64,000 bases of DNA, taken from assembly GCF_019455445.1 (NCBI RefSeq), contig NZ_JAHWUS010000001.1:620001-684000 (forward strand), written 5' to 3'. Under the pieces are notes generated by a model. It did not search any database. It was not told the origin of the DNA and worked only from the letters and a program-made list of their open reading frames with translations. Origin of the DNA: Pseudaquidulcibacter saccharophilus (GTDB taxonomy: Bacteria > Pseudomonadota > Alphaproteobacteria > Caulobacterales > Aquidulcibacteraceae). Shown one piece after another: positions 7,505 through 16,748 of this stretch (the stretch's first letter is position 1; every line of letters begins with the position of its first letter). The position numbers and the translations under genes are program-made.

Positions 7505-9148
7505 ATGTCGATTTTATCATCATTATCCAAGGGTTTCAGACCGTATTTTATTATTATCGCGCTGATTTTTGCCTATGCGACAATGCCGGCATTAAAACTG
7601 CAACCGCTTGACCGCGATGAAAGCCGCTTTATGCAGGCAACCACCCAAATGTTTGAAAGCCATGATTTTGTGCGTATTTCATTTCAGGATGAACCGCGCA
7701 ATAAAAAGCCTGTTGGCATCCATTGGCTTCAGGCTCTAAGTGTGGAGGCATTTGGCGCGGTTGGTGAACGTAATCCATTCCCATTCCGTATGGTGTCATT
7801 ACTTGGTGCATCTCTTGCGGCTTGTGCAGTTTTTATGATTGGCAAAAAACTATTTAGCGCGGAAGTTGGCTTGGTTGCGGGCGTAGCTAATGCCGTTACC
7901 TTGCTATTATCGACCGAGGCGCACATTGCCAAAACCGATGCAACCTTGACCGGATTTATAGCCCTTTCGTTTTATGCGCTTGCTGCATTGCGATTTGGGG
8001 AAAAGTCACTGTGGAAGGTGATTTTATTCTGGTTTGCATTTGGCATGGCTTTTTTAATCAAAGGTCCGGTGCCATTGATGATTATTGGCCTTGCAATAAT
8101 TGTGTTTAGCCTGTGGGATAAAAATTGGAATTGGCAAAAACCTATATGGGATCCACGTGGGCTTTTGCTATTTGCAGTGATGATTTTGCCGTGGTTTATA
8201 TTAATCGGCCTTAAAACCAATTGGCAATTTTATACGGATGCAATTTCACAAGACTTAACCCCGAAATTATCGGGTCATGCCGAAACCAAATCCACACCGC
8301 CAGGGCTGCATTTATTATTATCGCCATTATTGCTTTATCCATCATCAATTTTGATGGGCTTTGCCGCATGGGTTGGGTTCACCAAAAACACCGATGCACG
8401 GGTGAAGTTTTTATTGGCATGGCTGATACCGGCATGGATAATATTTGAATTAAGCCCTGCAAAGCTTGCCCATTATACGATGCCACTTCATGGTGCGATA
8501 TTGCTTTTGGGGGCATATGGATTGTTTGAAAATGGCTTCAAGGGGTGGCAGAAATGGCTTGGCATTTGTCTGTTCACCTTTGCGAGTTTGTTTGTTGTGG
8601 CATTGCCAATCGCATTGGTTTATAAAGATATGCCGAAAATGATGCCATCGGCCACGATATTATCGGGCATTATTGGCATTGGCTCTTTAAGCGCGCTTTT
8701 GTTATTTGTAATAAACTCAAAATATTCGGGTGTGATGGCGATTTTCACGGCATTAATGTTTTCCGTGCTTTTCAAGGGGCAGTTTTTGCCAAATGTGCCG
8801 GCACTTGATGTTTCGGGGCGGGTTTCCAATCAATTGGCGGCGTTAAATCTTCATCCGCGTTTATCCCAAGGCGGCAAATTACCGCCGCTTGTAGGGGCAG
8901 GGTATCAAGAGCCAAGTCTTATCTTCCTTACCCGCACGGATTCCAAACTTGATAGTGTTGATAATGCCGTAAAATTTGCGCAAATTGGTGCGCCGGCAAT
9001 TATTGAAGATGCTTTGAAGGATGAATTTACAACGAAATTGAACGCCAATGGTCTAAAGTTTGATGAAATTGGCAATCCTGTATCAGGACTGAATTATTCA
9101 AAAGGCGATAAGGTAACAATCCATATTGGGCGTATTGATAAGAAATAA
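7505..9148 (+). CDS. ArnT-like membrane glycosyltransferase (GT-C fold)
   Basis: A 547-residue polytopic protein. The first periplasmic loop has the GT-C signature of the ArnT/PMT family: LDRDESRFMQATTQMFES followed by FQDEPRNKKPVGIHWLQ. About ten further membrane segments follow. These enzymes move a sugar from a polyprenyl-phosphate donor to lipid A or another envelope acceptor on the periplasmic face. The donor cannot be read; no arn genes for aminoarabinose synthesis are in the window. The ATG follows the gldG-like stop codon without a gap, so it belongs to the same operon, which suggests the exporter and the transferase both act on the envelope. Confidence 0.82.
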   Translation: MSILSSLSKGFRPYFIIIALIFAYATMPALKLQPLDRDESRFMQATTQMFESHDFVRISFQDEPRNKKPVGIHWLQALSVEAFGAVGERNPFPFRMVSLLGASLAACAVFMIGKKLFSAEVGLVAGVANAVTLLLSTEAHIAKTDATLTGFIALSFYALAALRFGEKSLWKVILFWFAFGMAFLIKGPVPLMIIGLAIIVFSLWDKNWNWQKPIWDPRGLLLFAVMILPWFILIGLKTNWQFYTDAISQDLTPKLSGHAETKSTPPGLHLLLSPLLLYPSSILMGFAAWVGFTKNTDARVKFLLAWLIPAWIIFELSPAKLAHYTMPLHGAILLLGAYGLFENGFKGWQKWLGICLFTFASLFVVALPIALVYKDMPKMMPSATILSGIIGIGSLSALLLFVINSKYSGVMAIFTALMFSVLFKGQFLPNVPALDVSGRVSNQLAALNLHPRLSQGGKLPPLVGAGYQEPSLIFLTRTDSKLDSVDNAVKFAQIGAPAIIEDALKDEFTTKLNANGLKFDEIGNPVSGLNYSKGDKVTIHIGRIDKK

Positions 9149-9232
9149 GCGCGTAAAACAATATAAAAAATAAGGTTTATGCGCCATCTTTACACACTTG
9201 CATATTTTGTCTTTTAGTGATTAGGGGATGTG

Positions 9233-10564
9233 ATGGATATTAATTTAGAAGAAATCGCGCAAAAGGTTGCCCCGCGTTATACATCATACCCTACGGCACC
9301 TTTGTTTAGCGCCAATGTAACCTCGCAGACCCATAAAGAATGGCTGAATGAATTATCGTCTGATACTTCGTTAAGCCTGTATTTCCATGTGCCTTATTGC
9401 AAATCGATTTGTCTTTATTGTGGTTGCCATACATTTGCGTCGCGCAAAGAACAGCCAATTCTTGATTATGCCGATACATTGGTAAAAGAAATCGAATTGG
9501 TGGCAGAAAATACCAAAGCCCGCAATGTACAGTCTATCGCATGGGGTGGCGGCACGCCAAATATCCTTTCGCCAGAAACATTTTTGAAAATTGTAAATAC
9601 CGCAAAAGATAAGTTTGATTTCTCAAATATCATCGAGCATGCGGTTGAAATGGACCCGCGTCTTTTAAACGACAACCATATCGCAGCCTTTGTTGAAGCA
9701 GGCGTAAATCGTGCGTCATTGGGTGTGCAGGATATGAACCACCACGTCCAAAAAGCCATCGGACGGGTACAGGATACGTCACTTGTAAAACGCGCGGTGA
9801 AAAAATTACGTGCGGCGGGGATTAATTCAGTAAACCTCGACTTGATTTATGGCTTGCCACAGCAATCATTAGAAGATGCGATTAATTCGGCAACCACTGC
9901 GGCATCATTAAACCCAGATAGATTGGCAATTTTTGGCTATGCCCACGTTCCTTGGTTCAAAAAACGCCAAAGATTAATTAATGAGGCGGACTTACCTGAT
10001 ACCGCACTTCGTTATGATCAAGCACTGGCAATCAAAGAAACCTTGGAAAAGCTTGGCTATGTTTCAATTGGCTTTGACCATTTTGCTCGTTCTGATGATC
10101 CATTGGCGCAGGCGGCATTGAATAAAACCGTAAAACGTTCTTTCCAAGGTTATTCTTGCGAAACTGCGGATGCGATTATCGGCATTGGTTGCTCATCAAT
10201 TTCGACATTGCCACAAGGCTATGTACAAAATAACCCAGAACCTGGCGCATGGGCGCGCGCCATTATCGCCGGTGAGTTCCCGACAGTTCGCGGTGTGCCA
10301 ACATCTCAACGCGATAAAAAGCTACGTGAAATTATTGACCGCCTTCTCGGTGATTTTGAGGTTGATTTGGCGCCGTTTGGTGGGTTTAAAGATTTTGAAT
10401 TTGCCCGCAACGCGTTAATGGTACCGCAAAGCGATGGTTTATGTATTATTGATGGTGACAAAGTAATTGTTACAGAAAAAGGCAAACCATTTGTGCGTTT
10501 GGTGGCAATGGCATTTGATGAATATATCGAAAAATCAGGCGGCAAACATTCACGCGTTATATAA
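9233..10564 (+). CDS. hemN: Oxygen-independent coproporphyrinogen III oxidase
   Basis: A 443-residue radical SAM enzyme. The cluster motif appears as YCKSICLYCGC, that is Cys-x3-Cys-x2-Cys, plus a fourth Cys as in true HemN, within HVPYCKSICLYCGCHT. The GGGTPN glycine motif and the SVNLDLIYGLPQQ segment follow. It converts coproporphyrinogen III to protoporphyrinogen IX for heme without oxygen. Length and motifs fit HemN rather than the shorter HemW. The ATG at 9233 has AGGGGA just upstream; a GTG one codon earlier is also possible. It stands alone between an exporter operon and a pilus-type gene. Confidence 0.93.
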   Translation: MDINLEEIAQKVAPRYTSYPTAPLFSANVTSQTHKEWLNELSSDTSLSLYFHVPYCKSICLYCGCHTFASRKEQPILDYADTLVKEIELVAENTKARNVQSIAWGGGTPNILSPETFLKIVNTAKDKFDFSNIIEHAVEMDPRLLNDNHIAAFVEAGVNRASLGVQDMNHHVQKAIGRVQDTSLVKRAVKKLRAAGINSVNLDLIYGLPQQSLEDAINSATTAASLNPDRLAIFGYAHVPWFKKRQRLINEADLPDTALRYDQALAIKETLEKLGYVSIGFDHFARSDDPLAQAALNKTVKRSFQGYSCETADAIIGIGCSSISTLPQGYVQNNPEPGAWARAIIAGEFPTVRGVPTSQRDKKLREIIDRLLGDFEVDLAPFGGFKDFEFARNALMVPQSDGLCIIDGDKVIVTEKGKPFVRLVAMAFDEYIEKSGGKHSRVI

Positions 10565-10817
10565 TTTTAAACTCATAAAATTATCTGGTTTTTTGTTTTT
10601 GAAATAAAATTGGTATTATTTCAATTGCTTGCACATTGGGCAACGTGCGTAAAATATTGCCACCTGTCCTTAAATCGATAAAATCTGGGGCCTTCTGTGA
10701 AAAGCCTTACCTGACAGTATGTATTAGAAAAATCTAATGCGTGTTTAAGGTAGGTTAACCATATTTCTTTGCATAATTTTACTGAATAAATGGTAATATA
10801 CGCGCAAGGAAAGAATT

Positions 10818-12338
10818 ATGATTAAAAAACTCTTATCATCAGTTCGTGGAAATGTTGCCATGACATTTGCGTTGGCGATGATACCTGTTGGCGGTGTAAT
10901 GGCATTGGGATTTGATATTTCCCAGCTTTCTAGTGCGCATTCAAAGGCGCAAAATTTGCTCGACTCTGCGCTTTTAAACCCATTTACTGATAAGCAGGCT
11001 TTCCTTGATCAAGTTACTGTGCAGCAAAAAGTCAATGAATTTATTCAACTAAGCAATCATGACTCTAGCTTTAAATTGTCTGACGCTACTGTGACTAAAT
11101 CCGGTGATACATGGCATGCCGCAGCAACTTTTAAAACCAAAACACTTTTTGCTGGTTTAATCGGTATTTCTGAAATGAATGGCAAAGTGGATAGTGATAT
11201 TACTATCGGAACCAGAAACCTTGAAATCGTGTTCGTACTCGATACTTCTGGATCTATGGCTGGTGCAAGGATTGATGCGCTAAAAGAGGCTGTTAAGAAA
11301 ACCGTCACCGACTTGGAAAACTATCAAGCGCAAAACATCAATCTTAAAATAGGTATGGTTCCGTTTACTGATAACGTTAATGTTGATCCGGCCAATGCCA
11401 ATGCAAGTTGGATGGATGTTAACGCATTATCGCCAATGCAAGATAATGGCTTTGCCAGCCACGTTAATAGGTGGCAATTATTAAACCATTTGGGCGCAAA
11501 TTTCAGTGGATGCATTATGGAACGTCCAAATGATATGGACATGACCGATGAACCGCCAAATGCCGGCAATCCAAAAAGCCTTTTTGTGCCGTGGTTGTGG
11601 CCTGATGAGCCGGATGATAACGTACTTTATCCAAATAGTTATATTCAAGACAAGGGTGGCTTTGACGATATAAGCAAGGCACAAGACCTTAGCAAATATG
11701 GCATTAATGGTCCTAACCCTGCGACATGGACTGCACCGATAACCCGCTCAAGTTATACTTTTTATTCAAACTATTTTGAATCACAGGGGCCAAATTTCGG
11801 TTGTGATTCTCAACCTATTACGCCACTAACCGCAAATTATAGCGGGTTTTCAACCAAGGTTGACCAATTGAACGCTTTGGGTGGTACTAACCTTGCGCAT
11901 GGTTTGGCGTGGGGCTTTAAAGTTATTTCCCCTGGGATGCCGTTTGATGAAGGCGCCGCATATGGGGCAGGGGTCCAAAAAGTCATTATCTTCTTTACCG
12001 ATGGTGAAAATGCGGTGAATGCGTTTAATACACCGCTTACAAGTGCTTACACACCGTGGGGCTATGCCAAAGATTTTATGTCTGGTGGTTCATATACTGC
12101 CGCAGATATTAAAGGCTATCTTGATAATAAAACTAGCCAAATTTGTAACAATATCAAAGCCAAAGGGATTGAGGTTTATACGGTTGGTCTTTCAATTCCA
12201 ACAGAAGAATCTAAAAATCTTTTGATGAGCTGTGCTTCAAAAAATACAAACTTCAAAGCAGTTAATGACGCAAGCGAAATCGGCGATGCTTTCAAGGATA
12301 TTTTCGTAAAAGTTACGGAATTGCACGTAAGTAAATAG
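10818..12338 (+). CDS. TadG-like protein with von Willebrand A domain
   Basis: A 506-residue protein with an N-terminal pilin-like segment (RGNVAMTFALAMIPVGGVMALGFDIS), the mark of TadE/TadG proteins. A vWA domain begins near residue 135 with an intact MIDAS motif DTSGSM and runs to the C-terminus, including FFTDGEN. TadG-type proteins are inner-membrane anchored and work in Flp pilus assembly or surface adhesion. An AAGGAAAG site precedes the ATG. No other tad genes are adjacent; an Flp pilin gene lies 34 kb away (46218). The 253 bases upstream of the start contain short hairpins (for example GCAC...GTGC near 10629-10646) but no clear gene. Confidence 0.85.
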   Translation: MIKKLLSSVRGNVAMTFALAMIPVGGVMALGFDISQLSSAHSKAQNLLDSALLNPFTDKQAFLDQVTVQQKVNEFIQLSNHDSSFKLSDATVTKSGDTWHAAATFKTKTLFAGLIGISEMNGKVDSDITIGTRNLEIVFVLDTSGSMAGARIDALKEAVKKTVTDLENYQAQNINLKIGMVPFTDNVNVDPANANASWMDVNALSPMQDNGFASHVNRWQLLNHLGANFSGCIMERPNDMDMTDEPPNAGNPKSLFVPWLWPDEPDDNVLYPNSYIQDKGGFDDISKAQDLSKYGINGPNPATWTAPITRSSYTFYSNYFESQGPNFGCDSQPITPLTANYSGFSTKVDQLNALGGTNLAHGLAWGFKVISPGMPFDEGAAYGAGVQKVIIFFTDGENAVNAFNTPLTSAYTPWGYAKDFMSGGSYTAADIKGYLDNKTSQICNNIKAKGIEVYTVGLSIPTEESKNLLMSCASKNTNFKAVNDASEIGDAFKDIFVKVTELHVSK

Positions 12339-12345
12339 AAAAAAT

Positions 12346-12394
12346 GTGGCCCAAATAAACTGAATTTACAAAGAAATTTAATCTAGTGGGCCAC
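12346..12394 (+). other. Long-loop inverted repeat after the TadG-like gene
   Basis: GTGGCCCA (12346-12353) and TGGGCCAC (12387-12394) are perfect inverted repeats with a 33-base loop. No T-run follows, so a classic terminator is unlikely. A second small palindrome, AGGCAA-ATAA-TTGCCT, lies at 12429-12444. Both sit between convergent genes and could be RNA 3'-end structures. Confidence 0.35.
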
Positions 12395-12497
12395 GAAGTG
12401 ATCTTCAACGAGGTTAGAAGATTAGAACAGGCAAATAATTGCCTACACCGCATATTTAAAAAAATTTGACTTAAAAAAAATAGGCAATTTTCTTAAT

Positions 12498-13232
12498 TTA
12501 TAGGTCGATTTCACCATGAATCATTGCTTCTGCAACCAATTCAGCAATTGTCTTGCAGTTCATGCGCTCTTTTGCCTCATTAGTTTGGTTGAATACGGTG
12601 GAATGCGATATTTGTAGTAGAAATGCGCATTCTGCCTGGGTATTGCCATGGCGTAACAGCTCAACAATTTGTCTTTGCCGCTTGGTCAGCCTATAGTCTT
12701 TTTTTACGATTTCCGCTTTGCTTTTAAGATACATCCCACGGCGGGCAAAAAACTGTGCGGCTAAATTTAGCGCATCTTTAATTTCGTGGTTTTCTGTATC
12801 TTGATCCGAAGTTAAAAGGCAGCTCCAGATACTTCCGTCTGCAAATTTTAGGGGGACGGCAAAGCCATTATCGTGCCCAAATGATTTCGCTTCTTCAAAA
12901 ATGCGAATATGCTTATCTTCAAGTGGAAAAGTGTCGATAATTTCACTCCACCAAAAGGGCTTTTGCAAGTCCATAACCATTTTTGCGGCATAATCGTCAA
13001 AAATAAAATTACTATCGCGGTAATGGTTGAACCAATCTTCGGGAATATTGCCAAAGGCACGCCTAAGCGGACTTTTGATCTGCTTTTTTGCCGATGAAAT
13101 TTGGATACAGCCCCACTGACCGAAGCCAAATTCGTTAATCATATTGCCAAATCTGGCGTTTAGATCTTCGAAATCGTCCGAGTAGTTAATCTCTTCTATG
13201 AAGCCGTAAATTTGTTCTTCATACTTATGCAT
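12498..13232 (-). CDS. LuxR-family regulator with acyl-homoserine-lactone-type domain (LuxR solo)
   Basis: A 244-residue protein with an autoinducer-binding domain and a C-terminal LuxR-type helix-turn-helix. Counting from the conserved Trp, the five usual pocket residues keep their spacing: W and Y in WFNHY, D in FIFDDY, the second W in PFWWSE and G in GHDNGFAVP. The Pro that normally follows the Asp is Tyr here. The DNA-binding part is LTKRQRQIVELLRHGNTQAE...ISHSTVFNQ. No luxI synthase gene is present in this window, so it may sense signals made elsewhere in the genome or by other species. A GCGGGG site precedes the ATG. It lies 66 bases behind the phosphatase gene. Confidence 0.85.
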   Translation of the reverse strand: MHKYEEQIYGFIEEINYSDDFEDLNARFGNMINEFGFGQWGCIQISSAKKQIKSPLRRAFGNIPEDWFNHYRDSNFIFDDYAAKMVMDLQKPFWWSEIIDTFPLEDKHIRIFEEAKSFGHDNGFAVPLKFADGSIWSCLLTSDQDTENHEIKDALNLAAQFFARRGMYLKSKAEIVKKDYRLTKRQRQIVELLRHGNTQAECAFLLQISHSTVFNQTNEAKERMNCKTIAELVAEAMIHGEIDL

Positions 13233-13298
13233 GTTTTACCCCGCGTAAGGATAAACCGCATTAAAAAAAAAGAAAAGTATCCTAAAGGTTTATTTTGG

Positions 13299-14072
13299 CT
13301 AAATTAAATTCTTACGTATTTGTAATAATTGATTTTCTTTTATTCCAATTGCATTTAAATAGCCAAGTAATGAGCCATTTTTATTAATAATTTCGTCAAA
13401 TGCAGTTTGAAGATATTCTTCACTTACAATACCCAAAGGTCGCATAGCTTTAGAATCAATTTTTTTGCCCAAGCGATTGGAAATGCTTTCGGCATATTTT
13501 TCCACTAATTCATCAAGGTTGTGAACTTTGTTGGTTAAAAGATAATCGTCCATAATATCATCATCATGAACATCAAGAGTTTTTAAGATTAAGGCACATA
13601 ATATGCCGGTTCTGTCTTTTCCCGCGGCACAATGAATCAATATCGGGTGTTCAGGCTGTGTAAGTTCGGCGAATGCCTGATTGAATATTTCAACGTGCAT
13701 AGGTTCATAGGGGAGGCGCCGATAGGTCTGAAGCATAAAGTCGTGTGTTTTTTGCGTCGTAACTTCTTCATCCCTTAAATATTGTAGGTGCGGTGGTAGG
13801 GTTTCACCATCATCACTTTTACTGCTTCCAGTTATTTGTTTGATTGTGCCTTTTATTTGATTGGGTTGTAATTTCCGCTCATTGGTCTTGCGAAGATCAA
13901 CAATTGTTTTAATTTTTAATTGGGATAGTTCCGCATGTCCATTTTCAGTTAGATTAGATAATTGCCCCGAACGAAAAAGCAATTTTTCGCGCACTTTCTC
14001 GCCGGTTTTGGTTTTATATTTACCAAAGTCCCGAAAATTGTGGACCCCATCAATTTTTATAAAGCGGTGCAT
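13299..14072 (-). CDS. Tyrosine-protein phosphatase (IphP/Y_phosphatase3 type)
   Basis: A 257-residue protein with the dual-specificity phosphatase loop HCAAGKDRTG, holding the nucleophilic Cys and the phosphate-binding Arg. The N-terminus VHNFRDFGKYKTKTGEKVREKLLFRSGQL matches the NFRDxG opening of bacterial tyrosine or phosphoinositide phosphatases. It most likely removes phosphate from tyrosine or lipids in the cytosol; no signal peptide is visible. It follows the HxlR gene by 8 bases with a GGGGG ribosome site and so belongs to the same transcript, perhaps with the LuxR gene next. Confidence 0.85.
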   Translation of the reverse strand: MHRFIKIDGVHNFRDFGKYKTKTGEKVREKLLFRSGQLSNLTENGHAELSQLKIKTIVDLRKTNERKLQPNQIKGTIKQITGSSKSDDGETLPPHLQYLRDEEVTTQKTHDFMLQTYRRLPYEPMHVEIFNQAFAELTQPEHPILIHCAAGKDRTGILCALILKTLDVHDDDIMDDYLLTNKVHNLDELVEKYAESISNRLGKKIDSKAMRPLGIVSEEYLQTAFDEIINKNGSLLGYLNAIGIKENQLLQIRKNLI

Positions 14073-14080
14073 GAAACCCC

Positions 14081-14434
14081 CTATTTGCCATTTTCACTAT
14101 AATCACGAAGCCTAGCGCCAATTTGTGCCATTTTTTCTATGGCTGGCAATAATTCTATACCTAAATCAGTAAGTTCATATTCAACCGATGGCGGTTTGGT
14201 ATCCATAACTATACGTTTTATCACGTTTTTCTTTTGTAATTGCGATAGGCGTGAACTAAGCATTTTAGAGGAAATCGGCGCAAGATATGATTTAAGCTCA
14301 CTAAAGCGGCGCGCGCCATCAGAAAGATTCCATAATAATGCGGGTGTCCATGTGCCGCCCAAAAGCTCCATAATTTCTGTAATATAACATTTGCCAGTTG
14401 GAAGTTTGAATTTGGCTGGGCGATGCTTTAGCAT
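14081..14434 (-). CDS. HxlR-family winged-helix regulator
   Basis: A 117-residue winged-helix protein. The sequence ITEIMELLGGTWTPALLWNLSDGARRFSELKSY and SSKMLSSRLSQLQKKNVIKR, with the wing at PPSVEYELTDLG, is the HxlR pattern. These dimeric regulators respond to redox or electrophilic stress. A single Cys (GKCYIT) lies at the position used for sensing in several members. It is divergent from a glutathione transferase gene, whose expression it likely controls through the intervening 140 bases. Confidence 0.88.
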   Translation of the reverse strand: MLKHRPAKFKLPTGKCYITEIMELLGGTWTPALLWNLSDGARRFSELKSYLAPISSKMLSSRLSQLQKKNVIKRIVMDTKPPSVEYELTDLGIELLPAIEKMAQIGARLRDYSENGK

Positions 14435-14472
14435 TTTTATGCCTATTTAAAAAAGTGCAAATTTGGAAATCA

Positions 14473-14516
14473 GGTTACCGATTGTAAACCTATAAAACCA
14501 GTAACATAAAGTAACC
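14473..14516 (+). promoter_or_regulatory. Candidate HxlR operator between divergent genes
   Basis: GGTTACC at 14473-14479 and GTAACC at 14511-14516 are inverted repeats, with a further GTAAC at 14501-14505 and TGTAAACC at 14483-14490. The repeated GTAAC unit in the divergent promoter is what an HxlR dimer site could look like. The spacing has no confirmed precedent known to me. Confidence 0.4.
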
Positions 14517-14574
14517 ATGTTTACAAATGTAATAATGGATAATAGAGTTCGCCATCATTAAAAGAGAGGATATT

Positions 14575-15183
14575 ATGAAATTATATTATAGCCCTGGCGC
14601 ATGTTCATTATCACCACATATCGTTTTGCGTGAACTCGGACTTGAGTTTGAGCTTGTCAAAACCGATATTCGCGCCAAAAAAACCGAAAACGGCGATGAC
14701 TATTTTCAAATTAACCCAAAAGGCCAAGTGCCTGCGCTTTTGCTCGATAGTGGTGATTTAATTACCGAAGGGGTTGCAATTACCCAATATCTTGCGGACA
14801 CACACCAAGATAAAGGCCTTGCGCCTGCCGCACCGTCAATTGAACGTGCAAAATTAGTTGGTGTGTTAAATTATATTGCCGCAGAATATCATAAATCTTT
14901 CTCCCCATTGTTTAACCCGATGGCAAGTGATGAAGTAAAAGCATTCGCATTGGGTAATGTAAAACTTCGCCTTGATTATCTTGAAAAAGAACTTTCTGAT
15001 GGTCGCGAATTTATTATGGGCGATAAATTCACAATTGCCGATGCTTATTTGTTCACCGTAACTAATTGGGTGAACCACGTTGGCTTAAAACTTGTGGATT
15101 GGATAAATCTTGCAAATTATTCAAAACGTATTGCTGGCCGTCCGGCTGTTCAGGCTGCATTAAAAGCAGAAGGTTTGATTTAA
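14575..15183 (+). CDS. Glutathione S-transferase, beta class
   Basis: A 202-residue protein with a thioredoxin-like N-terminal domain and an all-helical C-terminal domain. The opening MKLYYSPGACSLSPHI places Cys at residue 10, the glutathione-contacting residue of beta-class enzymes, and the cis-Pro segment GQVPAL plus ITEGVAITQYLAD follow. It conjugates or reduces electrophiles with glutathione in the cytosol. AGAGAGG before the ATG is a good ribosome site. It is divergent from the HxlR gene, fitting a stress-inducible detoxification pair. Confidence 0.92.
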   Translation: MKLYYSPGACSLSPHIVLRELGLEFELVKTDIRAKKTENGDDYFQINPKGQVPALLLDSGDLITEGVAITQYLADTHQDKGLAPAAPSIERAKLVGVLNYIAAEYHKSFSPLFNPMASDEVKAFALGNVKLRLDYLEKELSDGREFIMGDKFTIADAYLFTVTNWVNHVGLKLVDWINLANYSKRIAGRPAVQAALKAEGLI

Positions 15184-15190
15184 ATTAAAA

Positions 15191-15223
15191 ACCCCCTCCT
15201 TTTATTTGGGAGGGGGTGTTTTT
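15191..15223. terminator. Bidirectional terminator between gst and amn
   Basis: ACCCCCTCC and GGAGGGGGT form a strong stem with T-runs on the right and A-runs on the left, so it can end transcripts from both convergent genes. Confidence 0.85.
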
Positions 15224-16695
15224 TATCTAAATGGTGGCTCATCAAAAGAGCGAAGTTTACGGGAGTGAACCACACGACCCTCATTGCGAAGGTTTTCAAT
15301 GGTTCGGATACCGATTTTCAAATGCTCTTGAATTGCGCGCTCATAAAATACGTTTGCCGCACCTGGAAGTTTGATTTCACCATGCACTGGCTTGTCAGAG
15401 ATACAAAGCAATGTGCCATATGGAACACGATGGCGGAAACCTTGCGCTGCAACCATGCAGCTTTCCATATCCACACCAATGGCGCGTGACATATTGATAA
15501 GCTGCCGCTCTTTGGACCAATAAAGTTCCCAGTTTCTATCAGCAAAGCTAACCACTGTGCCGGTTCTTAGGCGGCGTTTAAGGGTTTCCTTTTGTTCGCC
15601 AGTGATTTGTTTTGCCGCCTCAAAGATTGCGATTTGCACTTCTGCAATTGGTGGGATGGGAACAGATACCGGTAAAATATCGTCAAGGACATTATCGCGG
15701 CGCAAATAAGCGTGGGCAAGGACATAATCTCCAATCCGTTGGCTTTGGCGCAAACCTGCACAATGGCCAACCATCAACCAGCAATGTGGGCGCAAAACCG
15801 CCAAATGGTCAGTGATGTTTTTGGTATTTGAAGGCCCAACCCCGATGTTAACAAGGCTAATGCCTTCGCCTTCTTTGCTAAGCAGGTGATAGGCCGGCAT
15901 TTGATATTTGCGCCAATCGCTTTGCGAAGTAATCCTTACGGCATCATCGGCATTATTAATGTCGATTTCCACACCACCAGAGCATACAAGCTTATAATAT
16001 GGGGTATTGGGGTTTTTAATTTCTTCGGCCGCCCATTTAACGAATTCATCAACATAACGGGCATAGTTGGTAAACAAAATCCATGGCTGGAAATTGCGCC
16101 AATCGGTTCCGGTGTAATGCAATAGACGTTTTAGGGAATAATCAGTCCTTAGGCCGTCATAAAGTGAAAGCGGGCGAATATTATGCCCATTAATGTCCCA
16201 AAGGCCGTCTGCAACCTCGTCACCAACGTGGTTTAAATCAGGGGTTGGGAAATGGCGCGCCAATTCATCGGGGGGGACATCGCCAACCCCAAGTTCATTT
16301 GCGCCTTCCATAACAAAGCCATAAGGAATTTCTTGATCCGAATATGTGATTTCATATTGTGGATCATATTCGTCAAACAATGGCTCTAATTGTTCGCGCA
16401 AATAATGGGCAAACTCATTAGGGTGGGTAAAGGTTCCAAGATAAGTTCCGGCAAAGTTAAACTTTGCATAGGCCCGCGCAGAAACCGGCGGTGGCTTATC
16501 CGGATTATATTTCAAGATTAATTGTGGATAGCGGAATTTTTGCCGCGTTTCATTACTTGGTGGCGTACGTGTTTTCACATATTCCGCCAATGCACCCCTT
16601 AGTGCATCAGATGCCGCCATGTATTTTTCGTTAAGTTCGTTTATAATTTTTTCGATAGTATTTTTATTATTGTTTTTATTCATACTCTTAATCAT
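15223..16695 (-). CDS. amn: AMP nucleosidase
   Basis: A 490-residue protein, the usual length for Amn. It hydrolyses AMP to adenine and ribose 5-phosphate. The N-terminal regulatory part contains FRYPQLILKYNPDKPPPVSARAY, read in short segments, and the C-terminal nucleoside-phosphorylase-like part contains INIGVGPSNTKNITDH, HCAGLRQSQRIGDYVLA and the active-site region VDMESCMVAAQGF followed by CISDKPVHGE. The ATG at 16695 and another at 16683 are both possible. The enzyme helps set adenylate pools, notably under phosphate stress in E. coli, but no pho box is seen beside it here. Confidence 0.93.
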   Translation of the reverse strand: MIKSMNKNNNKNTIEKIINELNEKYMAASDALRGALAEYVKTRTPPSNETRQKFRYPQLILKYNPDKPPPVSARAYAKFNFAGTYLGTFTHPNEFAHYLREQLEPLFDEYDPQYEITYSDQEIPYGFVMEGANELGVGDVPPDELARHFPTPDLNHVGDEVADGLWDINGHNIRPLSLYDGLRTDYSLKRLLHYTGTDWRNFQPWILFTNYARYVDEFVKWAAEEIKNPNTPYYKLVCSGGVEIDINNADDAVRITSQSDWRKYQMPAYHLLSKEGEGISLVNIGVGPSNTKNITDHLAVLRPHCWLMVGHCAGLRQSQRIGDYVLAHAYLRRDNVLDDILPVSVPIPPIAEVQIAIFEAAKQITGEQKETLKRRLRTGTVVSFADRNWELYWSKERQLINMSRAIGVDMESCMVAAQGFRHRVPYGTLLCISDKPVHGEIKLPGAANVFYERAIQEHLKIGIRTIENLRNEGRVVHSRKLRSFDEPPFR

Positions 16696-16748
16696 GAACC
16701 CGCTTTAAATTCTTGTCAAGCGGGGTATAAAATAAGTCCAACAAAGTT

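Noticed and set aside
10686-10760. Possible lux box upstream of the TadG-like gene (ACCTG half site)
   Set aside because: Only one half site is present; the inverted partner CAGGT is missing.
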